A stretch of DNA of 16,421 nucleotides from DASQFQ01 sp039934455 (GTDB taxonomy: Bacteria > Actinomycetota > Thermoleophilia > Solirubrobacterales > Solirubrobacteraceae): contig JBDTMF010000092.1 of the NCBI GenBank assembly GCA_039934455.1, positions 1-16,421 on the forward strand, in the 5' to 3' direction. Positions 1 through 7,021 of this stretch are shown here, piece by piece; within the stretch, counting starts at the first letter, position 1; every line of letters begins with the position of its first letter. Under the pieces are notes generated by a model that did no database searches, had not been told where the DNA came from, and saw only the letters and a list, made by a program, of their open reading frames with translations. The position numbers and the translations under genes are program-made.

Positions 1-83
1 GCGGCGCCCCAGGCGTTGCGGTGGCGCCGGTTGTCCCAGCGGATCACCCGTGCGCTGCCGAGCTCCTCGGTGGTCACGGTCAT
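1..83 (-). CDS. Enoyl-CoA hydratase/isomerase family protein, N-terminal fragment
   Basis: Only the first 27 codons lie inside the window; the gene continues past the left edge. The reverse strand reads MTVTTEELGSARVIRWDNRR and then HRNAWGA. This matches the opening beta-strand and the R-x-x-RNA turn that begins crotonase-fold enoyl-CoA hydratases, usually written as Asp-Arg-Pro-x-x-Arg-Asn-Ala. Crotonases hydrate or isomerise acyl-CoA thioesters in fatty or aromatic acid degradation. The ATG overlaps the stop of the upstream acyl-CoA ligase in an ATGA, and a purine-rich AGGGAGGAA ribosome binding site lies about ten bases before it inside the ligase gene. The context supports CoA-thioester catabolism. 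With so little sequence, the exact subfamily cannot be told, and the family call rests on a short stretch plus context. Confidence 0.6.
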   Translation of the reverse strand, partial: MTVTTEELGSARVIRWDNRRHRNAWGA

Positions 84-1324
84 GGTCGGGGTTCCTCCCT
101 GTGTCGTCGGATTGCGTCAGGCAGCACGTCACCGCGCGCGGTGCGGAAGACGCGGACCGTCTTGTGCTCGGCGACGGGCAGCTCGCCGGAGGCGAGCGCG
201 GTCAGCGCCACGTCGGTGCGGAGGGCGGCGCGGAGCTCTGTCTGCAGGCTCGCGAGGTCCTCCGGGCTCTCGACGTAGATGTGCAGCGGGGCGTCGATGG
301 GGTCGCCGTCGGCCACGACCGCGTAGCCGCCGCTGGTGCCGAGGCGATCGAGAACCTCGCCGATCGCCTGCGGGTAGACGTTGACGGCCTGGATGCGCAG
401 CATGTCGTCGCGGCGGCCGCCGATGTGGATGCGCGGGCTCGTGCGGCCGCAGGCGCAGGGCGCGGTACGGACGACGGCGAGGTCGCTCGAGCGGTAGCGC
501 AGCAGGGGCGAGGCGCGGCGATCGAGGTGCGTCCAGACGAGCTCTCCCGTGACCCCGTCCTCGAGCGGGAGCAGCTCCTCGGTCTCGGGGTCGATGACCT
601 CGAGCACGGCGTGGCGCTCGGTGGTGAGGTGCAGGCCGTCGCCCTGGCCGCACTCGCCCGCCATCGTCGACCAGACGTCGCTCATGCCGAACGTGTCGGT
701 GACGCTTGCGCCCCACTGGTGCTCGATCTCGGCGCGGACCGCGGCGAGGCCGGCACCGGGCTCGCCCGCGGTGACGATGTGGCGCAGCCCGAGGCCGGCG
801 GGCTCGAGCCCCGCCTCTCTGGCCCTCATGGCGAGGTAGGCGGGGAACGAGAGCGTCCCGAAGATCGCACTGATATTGAGCCGCGGGATCAGGTCGAGCA
901 GCCGCCGCGACTGGCCGATGCCGACCGGCACGACCGTCGCCCCGGATGCCTCGATCGCCATGTGGTCGGCGATGCCGCCCGCGTAGAGCGCGTAGTTGAG
1001 GCAGTGCGCCACCGTGTCGCCGGGCCGCAGCCCGGCGATCCGGAACGCCTCGCCGCCGATCGCCGAGTTGGCCTCGTGGTCGTGGTGCGTCAGCCCGATC
1101 GCCACCGGCTCGCCGGTCGTGCCCGAGGTCACGTGCAGGCGCACGAGGTCCTCGCGCGGCGCGCACAGGTGCTCGCCGAACGGCGGGCGGCGCTGCTGGC
1201 TCTCGCGCAGCTCCTGCTTGGTGGTGAACGGGATGGCGGCGAGCTCGCGGCGACCGCGGATGCGCTCGCGGTAGAACGGCGAAGCCGCCTCGAGGTAGTC
1301 GAGCTGCTCGTCGAGCGCGCTCAT
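80..1324 (-). CDS. PaaK-like AMP-forming acyl-CoA ligase (phenylacetate-CoA ligase family)
   Basis: A 414-residue adenylate-forming enzyme expected to activate a carboxylic acid with ATP and CoA in the cytoplasm. Visible family motifs in order are the SPFYRER opening (residues 15-21), the phosphate-binding TSGTTGEP loop (66-73), TFGMSD (211-216), GELVWTHLDRR followed by LLRYRSSDL (260-282), the CACGRTSPR segment typical of PaaK (290-298), GRRDDML (303-309) and a C-terminal candidate catalytic Lys388 in EHKTVRVF. It is somewhat shorter than phenylacetate-CoA ligase (about 430-440), the deficit being near the N-terminus. The ATG at 1322-1324 overlaps the stop of the DMT permease gene (ATGA), and its own stop overlaps the next gene in the same way, so translation is probably coupled. 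The aromatic substrate is a family-based guess; other aryl or acyl acids are possible. Confidence 0.87.
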   Translation of the reverse strand: MSALDEQLDYLEAASPFYRERIRGRRELAAIPFTTKQELRESQQRRPPFGEHLCAPREDLVRLHVTSGTTGEPVAIGLTHHDHEANSAIGGEAFRIAGLRPGDTVAHCLNYALYAGGIADHMAIEASGATVVPVGIGQSRRLLDLIPRLNISAIFGTLSFPAYLAMRAREAGLEPAGLGLRHIVTAGEPGAGLAAVRAEIEHQWGASVTDTFGMSDVWSTMAGECGQGDGLHLTTERHAVLEVIDPETEELLPLEDGVTGELVWTHLDRRASPLLRYRSSDLAVVRTAPCACGRTSPRIHIGGRRDDMLRIQAVNVYPQAIGEVLDRLGTSGGYAVVADGDPIDAPLHIYVESPEDLASLQTELRAALRTDVALTALASGELPVAEHKTVRVFRTARGDVLPDAIRRHREEPRP

Positions 1325-2241
1325 GCCGCGATCCGCTGCTCGCGCCGGGCGGCGGCGTGCCGCCGCACGGACGGCGGCGGCCGCCAGCGCGCGGCGAGCA
1401 GCCCGGCCACCACCAGCGCCGCGCCCGCGACCGCGCGGCCGGTGATCGGCTCGCTGTAGAGGACGGCGCCGAAGATGAGCGCGCCGAACGGGATCATCAG
1501 CGCGATGAACGAGCTCGCCTGCGCGGACATCGCGCGCAGCAGGATCGTGAGGGTCACGAATGCGACGGCGGAGCCGACCACCGCCAGGTAGAGGATCGAG
1601 CCGAGCGCCTTCGCGCTCCACACCGCCTCGCCCCAATCCTCGCTCGCGCCCGACACGGACAGCAGCAGCGCGCCGCCGATCAGCATGCCCCAGCCGTTCA
1701 GCACGATCGCGTCGAGCGCAGCGCCCCGTCGCTTGAGCGCGACGTTCCCGAACGCCGCGCCGAGCGGCGACAGCACCACGGCGATCGCGCCGAGCGCGGC
1801 CCTGTCCTCGCTCCCCAGTTTCAGGCTCTCCACGAACGCCAGCGCGAGGCCGGCGAGCGCGAGCGCGACGCCGGCCAGCAGCCGCTTGGTGAGTGGCTCG
1901 TCCTGGAGCAGGAGCGCGGCCAGGACGGCCGTGTAGAGCGGCATCACGCCGAACAGGACCGCGGTCAGCCCGGACGGGATGTACTGCTCGCCCCAGTAGA
2001 CGAGGCCGTAACAGAACGCGAACGGCAGCAGGCCGAGGACGAGGGCGAGGAGCCTGTCGGTCTTCAGCGACCTCCGGCGCGCCGCCGCGAAGCCGAGCAG
2101 GAGCAGCCCGGCGGCGGCGAAGCGGATGCCGGCGCCGAGCAGCGCGGGCGCGTCCTCGAGCCCGATCTTGATGGCGACCCAGGTGCTGGACCAGATGAGG
2201 ACCAGCAGCGCGTAGAGGGCGAGGGCGGTGCTCCGGGACAT
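1321..2241 (-). CDS. DMT-superfamily EamA permease
   Basis: A 306-residue integral membrane protein with about ten hydrophobic segments in two similar halves. The first half opens with the IWSSTWVAIKIG motif that typifies EamA/RhaT-type drug/metabolite transporters, and the second half shows the PLGAAFGNVALKR and SAVAFVTLTILLRA pattern. The C-terminus is Arg-rich and cytoplasmic. EamA members export or import small metabolites; the substrate cannot be read from sequence. It is the first gene of a coupled operon with an acyl-CoA ligase and an enoyl-CoA hydratase, so transport of the acid they metabolise is a reasonable inference. The start at 2241 is favoured because a TACCCT -10-like box lies nine bases before it. 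A frame running on to 2293 is open but non-coding in appearance. Confidence 0.88.
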   Translation of the reverse strand: MSRSTALALYALLVLIWSSTWVAIKIGLEDAPALLGAGIRFAAAGLLLLGFAAARRRSLKTDRLLALVLGLLPFAFCYGLVYWGEQYIPSGLTAVLFGVMPLYTAVLAALLLQDEPLTKRLLAGVALALAGLALAFVESLKLGSEDRAALGAIAVVLSPLGAAFGNVALKRRGAALDAIVLNGWGMLIGGALLLSVSGASEDWGEAVWSAKALGSILYLAVVGSAVAFVTLTILLRAMSAQASSFIALMIPFGALIFGAVLYSEPITGRAVAGAALVVAGLLAARWRPPPSVRRHAAARREQRIAA

Positions 2242-2250
2242 CGGCCGTCG

Positions 2251-2256
2251 AGGGTA
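2251..2256 (-). promoter_or_regulatory. Candidate -10 box (TACCCT) for the permease-ligase operon
   Basis: On the reverse strand the hexamer TACCCT lies nine bases before the permease ATG, in the 41-bp gap after the barstar gene. It fits the TANNNT -10 consensus and would give a transcript with almost no leader. No convincing -35 was seen. The same hexamer recurs before marR and the amidase gene. Confidence 0.35.
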
Positions 2257-2282
2257 TGGGCTCCCCCGGGTCTGCCGCTGAC

Positions 2283-2705
2283 TCAGCTTCCAAGCCGGGG
2301 GAAGTTGGGACCTTCGCCGATCAGGAAGGTGACGAACCGGCGGTTGTGCTGCTCGAGGTCGCGTGACGTCTCGACCAGCAGGTGGAGCGCCGTGACCAGG
2401 TCTGGCAGGCCGCCGTGGAGCATGTTGTCGGCGTGGTCCCAGACGAGGCAGGAATCCTCGGACCGCGTCCGGCCCACGATCTCCGGCATGACGTCGCGCA
2501 GCGCGTCCCAGCGGCCGGCCGCGAAGCTGCGGCCCAGCAGACTCTCGAAGGCGGCGAACAGCGACGGCGCGTCGTCGACGAGCGCGCCGTTCAACTCCAC
2601 GACGTGCAGATCCGTTCCCCGCAGCGCCGTCCGGAGGCGCTCGGCATCCGCGGCGTCGACCCAGGTGAGCACGGCGGGGCGGGGGAGGTCGCCTTCGCGC
2701 GTCAT
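2283..2705 (-). CDS. Barstar-like immunity protein
   Basis: A 140-residue protein that resembles barstar, the intracellular inhibitor of barnase-type ribonucleases. The core reads VVELNGALVDDAPSLFAAFE (35-54) and then an AAGRWDALRDV segment (62-72). In barstar the matching segment, YGENLDALWDC, supplies Asp35 and Asp39, which plug the nuclease active site; both appear here as Asp67 and Asp71. A CLVWDHADNML strand-helix follows, as in the family. It is about 50 residues longer than the 90-residue Bacillus barstar, with an N-terminal extension and a longer final helix-strand. Its ATG overlaps the stop of the ribonuclease-toxin gene (ATGA), so toxin and antidote are translationally coupled. Its position next to a barnase-like domain makes the immunity role strong, though the match was judged by eye. 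Confidence 0.82.
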   Translation of the reverse strand: MTREGDLPRPAVLTWVDAADAERLRTALRGTDLHVVELNGALVDDAPSLFAAFESLLGRSFAAGRWDALRDVMPEIVGRTRSEDSCLVWDHADNMLHGGLPDLVTALHLLVETSRDLEQHNRRFVTFLIGEGPNFPRLGS

Positions 2706-3478
2706 GTCACGAGCTTGAAGTTCACGTAGTGATCATCGGTGACCCACCATGAATCCAGGTGGCCGCCGACGCCGTCCACCTTGTGGAGGACCCGGTTCCT
2801 GCCCCATGTGTACCCGGGTGAGACATAGCCTGCATTCGGCTCGGCGTAGTACTCGCGGTATCCGCCCGCACCCGCGGTGCCCGGGAGATCGCCGTTCGTG
2901 TTGTTGAACGGCTCGTTCCACTTGAACTCCGCTTTGACGCGGGAGTCGAAGCCCAGCCTGACGCTCGGGAGCTTCTTGTTCCAGCCGGCCTGCGCGTAGG
3001 CGCCGATGTCGCCGATGCGGTTCTGCGCGACGGCCGGCAGCTTGTCCCACCCCGGCTGCGACTTCTTCAGGAAGTCCGCATGCTCGTCGTCCCGCCATGT
3101 GGTCCACTTCATCCCCACTTCGGCGTTGGGCATCACGTATGCCGGCAGGGCCGGCAGCGTGTCAGGGTTGGCGCGCGCGAGCGCCAGGGCGGCCTGGAGC
3201 TGCGGGCTGAGCGCCGCCGCGGCAATCGTGTCGGCCGGCGTCCATGGGACGCGGGCCACACTCCGCCTGGCAGGCGTCCGCGGCGAGACGATGCGCGCGA
3301 CAGCGCGGTTCCCGATCGCGCGCTGCAGCGCGTGCAGCTGCTGCGCGAGCGGCGGCGCGGTCGCTCGCGGCGGGGCCGTGCGCGCGCTCGGGCGCGCTGT
3401 GCGGGCGGACTCTCGCCCTGGCTGGGGCATCGAGAGCAACGCTAACCGCGACCGTCCCGTCCGGTCAACTCCCCTCAC
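2702..3478 (-). CDS. LQRxxGN-tagged barnase/RNase Sa-like ribonuclease toxin
   Basis: A predicted polymorphic toxin of 258 residues from the GTG at 3478, or 242 from the ATG at 3430; neither start has a good ribosome binding site. Residues 17-80 are Arg/Pro/Ala-rich and contain LQRAIGNRAVARI (51-63), a motif seen at the N-terminus of proteins linked to the eCIS-core domain DUF4157. The last 70 residues look like a microbial guanyl RNase: FNNTNGDLPG (191-200) matches FSNREGKLPG of barnase, GGYREYY supplies the general-base Glu209 (barnase Glu73), GRNRVL supplies Arg227 and Arg229, and TDDHYVNF supplies His250 (barnase His102 in TTDHYQTF). Glu-to-His spacing is 41, about ten more than in barnase or RNase Sa, so a loop is enlarged. 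Residues 115-190 are not recognised. The gene sits between an LQRxxGN/TPR protein and a barstar-like gene. The ribonuclease call is good; secretion is inferred. Confidence 0.78.
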   Translation of the reverse strand: MRGVDRTGRSRLALLSMPQPGRESARTARPSARTAPPRATAPPLAQQLHALQRAIGNRAVARIVSPRTPARRSVARVPWTPADTIAAAALSPQLQAALALARANPDTLPALPAYVMPNAEVGMKWTTWRDDEHADFLKKSQPGWDKLPAVAQNRIGDIGAYAQAGWNKKLPSVRLGFDSRVKAEFKWNEPFNNTNGDLPGTAGAGGYREYYAEPNAGYVSPGYTWGRNRVLHKVDGVGGHLDSWWVTDDHYVNFKLVT

Positions 3479-3501
3479 CCACTCAGGCGCTTGGGGGTGC
3501 G

Positions 3502-4767
3502 CTAGTTCGGCGCGGCGCCGTGCGTGCGCAGGAGCTCGAGCATCTGCTTGGCGTCCTCGACGCGGGTGCCCTCGCCGAGGTCGATGTACTGCTGGTAGAG
3601 CGCCATCGCCTCGTCCTCGCGGCCGCCGAGCTTGCGCAGCGCCTGGGCCCGTGAGAAGAGGATGCCGGGGCGGTCGGCGAGCTCGCTCGCTCGCGTGAAC
3701 TCGTCGTAGGCGTGGCCGTAGTCGCCGGCCTCGAAGAGCGCGCCGCCCTGGTTGAAGATGCCCTTGGCGACGGAGGTGTCGACGGCTTCGTCGCCGGTCG
3801 CGGCCAGCGAGCGCAGCTCGGCGAGCGCGGCCCGGGCGTCGGCGTCGCGGGTGCCCCCGCCCCTGGCGAGGTACTGCTCGTAGAGCGCGATCGCCTCCTC
3901 GCGGCGGCCGCCGAGCCTGCGCAGCGACTGGGCGCGCGAGAAGACGATGCCGGGGCGGTCGGCGAGCTCGCCCGCCTTGGTGAACTCGTCGTACGCGTGC
4001 GCGTAGTCGTGGGCCTCGAAGAGCGCCCCGCCCTTATTGAAGATGCCCTTGGCGGTGGCGTTGTCGAGCGTCTCGTCGCCGGTCGCCTCCGGGGTGCGCA
4101 GCTCGGCGAGCGCCGCCTGCGCGTCCGCGTCGCGGGTGCCGGCGCCGGTGGCGAGGTACTGCTCGTAGAGCGCGATCGCCTCCTCGCGGCGGCCGCCGAG
4201 CCTGCGCAGCGACTGGGCGCGCGAGAAGAGGATCCCGGGGCGGTCGGTGAGCTCGCCGGCGCGGGTGAAGAAGGCGTAGGCGTGACCGTACTTGTGGCGG
4301 TCGAACGCCTTGGCGCCGAGCGCGAACAGCTTGCGGCCGATCTCGACGGGGTCCTGGTCCTCGGTCAACGCCTCCGCCACGGCGGCCTGGGTGTCGACCT
4401 CGGCGACGCCGTTGGCCTTCAGCGGCGGGTGCGCGGACTGGAACTGGCGGACCGCGCTCGTGGTGATCGGGCCGTAGATCCCGTCGACGGCGAGCTCGGT
4501 CTTGACCTCGTCGAGCTGGTTCAGCTGCATCTGGAGGTCGGTGACGCGCGCGCCGGTCATCCCGTTCGCGAGCCGGCCGCTCGCGTCGGTCGCCGTGGGC
4601 GCGCGCGCGAGCATCGCGACCGCGGCGCGGTTGCCGGCCGCGCGCTGGAGCCCGAGCATCGCCTGCGGCGTCAAGCCGCCCCCGGCGGGGAGCCGGAGCG
4701 TCGCCGGGGCGTCCGTGGCCTCGGTCGCGACCTCCCTGACGGATCCGTCCGTCCCGCGCTCGCGCAT
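3502..4767 (-). CDS. LQRxxGN-motif, peptidoglycan-binding and TPR-like repeat protein
   Basis: A 421-residue protein in three parts. The N-terminus carries LQRAAGNRAAVAML (40-53), close to the motif in the neighbouring toxin. Residues 64-134 form a PG_binding_1-type domain, with VTDLQMQLNQL, the AVDGIYGP turn and TTSAVRQFQ in the expected order. From residue 146 to the end are three TPR-like repeats of 95 residues, each with an AYxxFTRAGELxDRPGIxFSRAQSLRRLGG core followed by EEAIALYEQYL; the third is cut to 86. There is no signal peptide or membrane segment. The ATG at 4767 has a GGGGAGGG ribosome binding site seven bases upstream. The toxin gene follows after about 23 bases, so they probably share a transcript. 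A cell-wall-binding scaffold or co-delivered partner of the toxin is an inference; no enzymatic residues were seen. Confidence 0.8.
   Translation of the reverse strand: MRERGTDGSVREVATEATDAPATLRLPAGGGLTPQAMLGLQRAAGNRAAVAMLARAPTATDASGRLANGMTGARVTDLQMQLNQLDEVKTELAVDGIYGPITTSAVRQFQSAHPPLKANGVAEVDTQAAVAEALTEDQDPVEIGRKLFALGAKAFDRHKYGHAYAFFTRAGELTDRPGILFSRAQSLRRLGGRREEAIALYEQYLATGAGTRDADAQAALAELRTPEATGDETLDNATAKGIFNKGGALFEAHDYAHAYDEFTKAGELADRPGIVFSRAQSLRRLGGRREEAIALYEQYLARGGGTRDADARAALAELRSLAATGDEAVDTSVAKGIFNQGGALFEAGDYGHAYDEFTRASELADRPGILFSRAQALRKLGGREDEAMALYQQYIDLGEGTRVEDAKQMLELLRTHGAAPN
3505..4332 (-). repeat. Three tandem 285-bp coding repeats (TPR-like)
   Basis: The coding sequence repeats with a 285-bp period, giving 95-residue units. 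Positions 3864-3944 and 4149-4229 are identical over 81 bp, including third codon positions; the third copy (3505-3760) is more diverged and shortened. This is more than protein-level constraint requires and points to recent duplication or gene conversion. Confidence 0.85.
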
Positions 4768-4774
4768 CCACCCA

Positions 4775-4782
4775 CCCTCCCC
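4775..4782 (-). promoter_or_regulatory. Ribosome binding site of the TPR/PG-binding protein
   Basis: GGGGAGGG on the reverse strand, seven bases before the ATG at 4767. It is one of the few clear Shine-Dalgarno sites in the window and fixes this start. Confidence 0.6.
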
Positions 4783-4795
4783 GACCCGCGGCGAC

Positions 4796-4815
4796 GGGTC
4801 AAGGACCCATACGCT
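4796..4815 (+). promoter_or_regulatory. Candidate -10 (TACGCT) and small inverted repeat before the decarboxylase gene
   Basis: TACGCT (4810-4815) lies eight bases before the ATG at 4824, and no Shine-Dalgarno sequence is present, so a leaderless transcript is plausible. Just upstream is a 5-3-5 inverted repeat, GGGTC AAG GACCC (4796-4808), which could be an operator or chance. The 56-bp gap separates two divergent genes. Confidence 0.35.
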
Positions 4816-4823
4816 GCGCGCCC

Positions 4824-6419
4824 ATGACCACGGTTCGCGAAGCCACGTTCGAGATGCTGCGCGCCCGCGGCATGACCACGGTGTTCGGCAACCCCGGCTC
4901 GACGGAGCTGCCGTTCCTCGAGCAGTTCCCCGAGGACTTCCGCTACGTGCTCGGCCTCCACGAGGGCGTGGCGGTGGGGATGGCCGACGGCTTCGCGCAG
5001 GCGAGCGGCCGGCCCGCCCACGTCAACCTCCACACCGCGCCGGGGCTCGGCAACGCGATGGGCGCGATCTTCAATGCCCAGTCCAACAAGTCCCCGCTCC
5101 TGGTCACCGCGGGTCAGCAGGCGCGCTCGCTGATGACGCTGCAGGCGCTGCTGACCAACCGCGACGCCGCGCGGATGCCGCACCCGCTCGTGAAGTGGAG
5201 CTACGAACCCCCGCGGGCCGAGGACGTCCCGCACGCGCTCGCGCGCGCGATCCATCTCGCCGCGCTGCCGCCGAAGGGCCCCGTGTTCGTCTCGATCCCG
5301 ATGGACGACTGGCGCGCGGAGGTCGACGAGGACGCCGTCCGCCACCAGACCACGCGCACGGTCGACGGCCGCGCCGGCGCCGACCCCGCGCTCGTGCGCG
5401 CGCTCGCCCAGCGGCTCTCCGCCGCGGCGAGCCCGGTGCTCGTGGCGGGCGGCGACGTCGACGCGAGCGGCGGCTGGGACGCCGCGGTCGCGCTGGCCGA
5501 GAAGGCGCGGCTGCCGGTCTGGGCGGCGCCCGCGACCGGCGGCGGGCGGGTCGGCTTCCCCGAGGCTCACCCGCACTTCCAGGGCGTGCTGCCCCCGGCC
5601 GTCGGCCCGGTGTCCGAGGCGCTCGCGGGCCATGACCTGATCCTCGTCGCCGGCTCGTCGGTCTTCGCCTACTACCCCAACCTCCCCGGGCCGCTGCTGC
5701 CCGAGGGCGCGGCGCTGGTGGCGATCACGAGCGACCCGGACGAGGCCGCGCGGGCGCCGATGGGCGACGCGATCGTCGCCGACGTCAAGCTCACGCTCGA
5801 GGCGCTGGTGGCCACGATCGACGCCTCCGAGCGCGACGCGCCGCCGGCGCAGCCGCCTCCCGGCGCGCCGGAGGAGTCCGACCCGATGAGCCCGTCGGCC
5901 GCGATCGCGGCGCTCGCCGCCGTCTTCGCCGACGACGGCATCGTGGTCCCGGAGTCGCCGGCCACGACGTTCGCCGTCCGCGCCCGGCTGCGGCTCTCGC
6001 GCCCCGGCTCCTATTACTTCACCGCGGGAGGCGGCCTCGGGTTCGCGCTGCCCGCGTCGCTCGGCGTGCAGCTGGCCCAGCCGGATCGCCCCGTCGTGTG
6101 CGTGCTCGGCGAGGGGTCGGCGCAGTACGCGATCCAGGGGTTCTGGACCGCGGTCGCCTACGACATCCCGGTCACCTTCCTCGTGCTGCGCAACCAGGAG
6201 TACGCGATCCTCAAGTGGTTCGGCGAGATCGAGCAGGTCACCGGCGCGCCCGGGCTCGACCTGCCGGCGCTCGACGTCGCCGCGGTCGCCGAGGGCTACG
6301 GCGTCCCGTCGGTGTGCGCCGACGATCGCGCGGCGCTGACCGAGGTGCTGCGCGACGGCATCGCCGCGCCGGGACCGCGGCTCGTCGAGGCGCGGGTGGC
6401 GCCCGGGATGGCGTTCTGA
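4824..6419 (+). CDS. mdlC: Benzoylformate decarboxylase-like ThDP enzyme
   Basis: A 531-residue thiamin-diphosphate enzyme that aligns almost without gaps, from memory, to Pseudomonas putida benzoylformate decarboxylase (528 residues), which turns benzoylformate into benzaldehyde and CO2 in the mandelate pathway. Shared landmarks are FGNPGSTELPF with Ser26, LHEG with the ThDP-activating Glu47, NLH with His70, TAGQQ (96-100), LVKWSYEP (122-129), DDW (161-163), EAARAPMGDAIVAD (307-320) and PGSYYF followed by AGGGLGFALPA (394-411). Two key sites differ. The second catalytic histidine (His281 of P. putida, in FRYHQY) is a tyrosine here (Tyr284 in FAYYPN), and the metal-binding GDG is GEG (429-431). 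Substrate range may therefore differ. The gene stands alone, leaderless-looking, and ends at a hairpin terminator. A related 2-oxo acid decarboxylase or lyase is the alternative. Confidence 0.88.
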   Translation: MTTVREATFEMLRARGMTTVFGNPGSTELPFLEQFPEDFRYVLGLHEGVAVGMADGFAQASGRPAHVNLHTAPGLGNAMGAIFNAQSNKSPLLVTAGQQARSLMTLQALLTNRDAARMPHPLVKWSYEPPRAEDVPHALARAIHLAALPPKGPVFVSIPMDDWRAEVDEDAVRHQTTRTVDGRAGADPALVRALAQRLSAAASPVLVAGGDVDASGGWDAAVALAEKARLPVWAAPATGGGRVGFPEAHPHFQGVLPPAVGPVSEALAGHDLILVAGSSVFAYYPNLPGPLLPEGAALVAITSDPDEAARAPMGDAIVADVKLTLEALVATIDASERDAPPAQPPPGAPEESDPMSPSAAIAALAAVFADDGIVVPESPATTFAVRARLRLSRPGSYYFTAGGGLGFALPASLGVQLAQPDRPVVCVLGEGSAQYAIQGFWTAVAYDIPVTFLVLRNQEYAILKWFGEIEQVTGAPGLDLPALDVAAVAEGYGVPSVCADDRAALTEVLRDGIAAPGPRLVEARVAPGMAF

Positions 6420-6443
6420 GGCCGGCGCACGTCCGCGCCGGCC
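6420..6443. terminator. Hairpin terminator between convergent genes
   Basis: A perfect nine-base inverted repeat, GGCCGGCGC (6420-6428) and GCGCCGGCC (6435-6443), with a six-base loop, begins one base after the decarboxylase stop codon. It lies in the 37-bp gap between convergent genes, so it could serve both directions. There is no T-tract, as is usual in high-GC actinobacteria. Confidence 0.65.
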
Positions 6444-6456
6444 CCAGCCACGCCGG

Positions 6457-7021
6457 CTAGCGCTTGCGCTCCGCCTTCGTGCGGCTCGCCGAGTTCTTGA
6501 GGCGCTTGGCCTCGTTCTTGGCGACGAGCGCCTCCACGCGCTCCTCGAGCGCGTCGGCCTTCTGGTCGAGCTGCTCGAGGCGGTCCTCGCGCTCGCGCTC
6601 CTGACGCGCCTCCTCCTGCTGCGCCGCGACCTTCCGGCTCGTCTCCTGGCGCTTGCGCTCTGCGTCCTTCGCCTTGCGCTCCTTCGCCTGGCGATCCTGC
6701 TCGGCCTGCTGCTCGGCGGCGCGGGCGGCCGAGTCCCGGCGCTGGTCGGCCGCCGACTTGCGCTCTGCGAGCTGCTCGTCGGCCTGGCGCGTCTGCAGCT
6801 CGGCCGCCTCGCGCAGCCGCTGCGCGCGCGGCGGCGGCCGTCCGGCGGCGGGCCGCGTCCTGCTTGAGCTCCTCGTCGCCGAGCACCGACCCGGCGGCGT
6901 CGCGCACCTCGGCCTCGGCGCGGTCGACCGTGGGGTTGCGGCCGATCACCCGGTCCACGGGCCAGCGCAGCGCCTTGACGTAGCCGCCGACGGCGGCTCT
7001 CGGGATTCCGCGCAGGTTCAT
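6457..7021 (-). pseudogene. CsbD-related coiled-coil protein, apparent frameshift
   Basis: The reading frame from the ATG at 7021 gives MNLRGIPRAAVGGYVKALRW and then a CsbD-like stretch, VRDAAGSVLGDEELKQDAARRR, up to about 6841. It then degenerates into Gly/Pro/Arg-rich text. From about 6830 a different frame becomes clearly coding, running REAAELQTRQADEQLAERKS through to KNSASRTKAERKR and a TAG at 6457-6459. This part is a long Glu/Arg/Ala/Gln coiled coil. The two halves make one sensible protein of about 187 residues if a single-base error or mutation lies in the GC-only stretch near 6815-6845. Its ATG overlaps the stop of the related upstream gene (ATGA). CsbD proteins are small stress-induced proteins of unknown mechanism. 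Whether this is a real lesion or a base-calling error cannot be told from the sequence. Confidence 0.6.

Noticed and set aside
80..2293. A 737-residue minus-strand frame suggesting a fusion upstream of the acyl-CoA ligase
   Set aside because: The part above 1324 is an out-of-frame reading of the EamA permease gene; the ligase begins at the ATG at 1324, which overlaps the permease stop.
3502..4767. Complete eCIS or type VI structural genes in the toxin neighbourhood
   Set aside because: No sheath, tube, baseplate, spike or AAA ATPase gene is present in the window; only the LQRxxGN motif hints at such a system.
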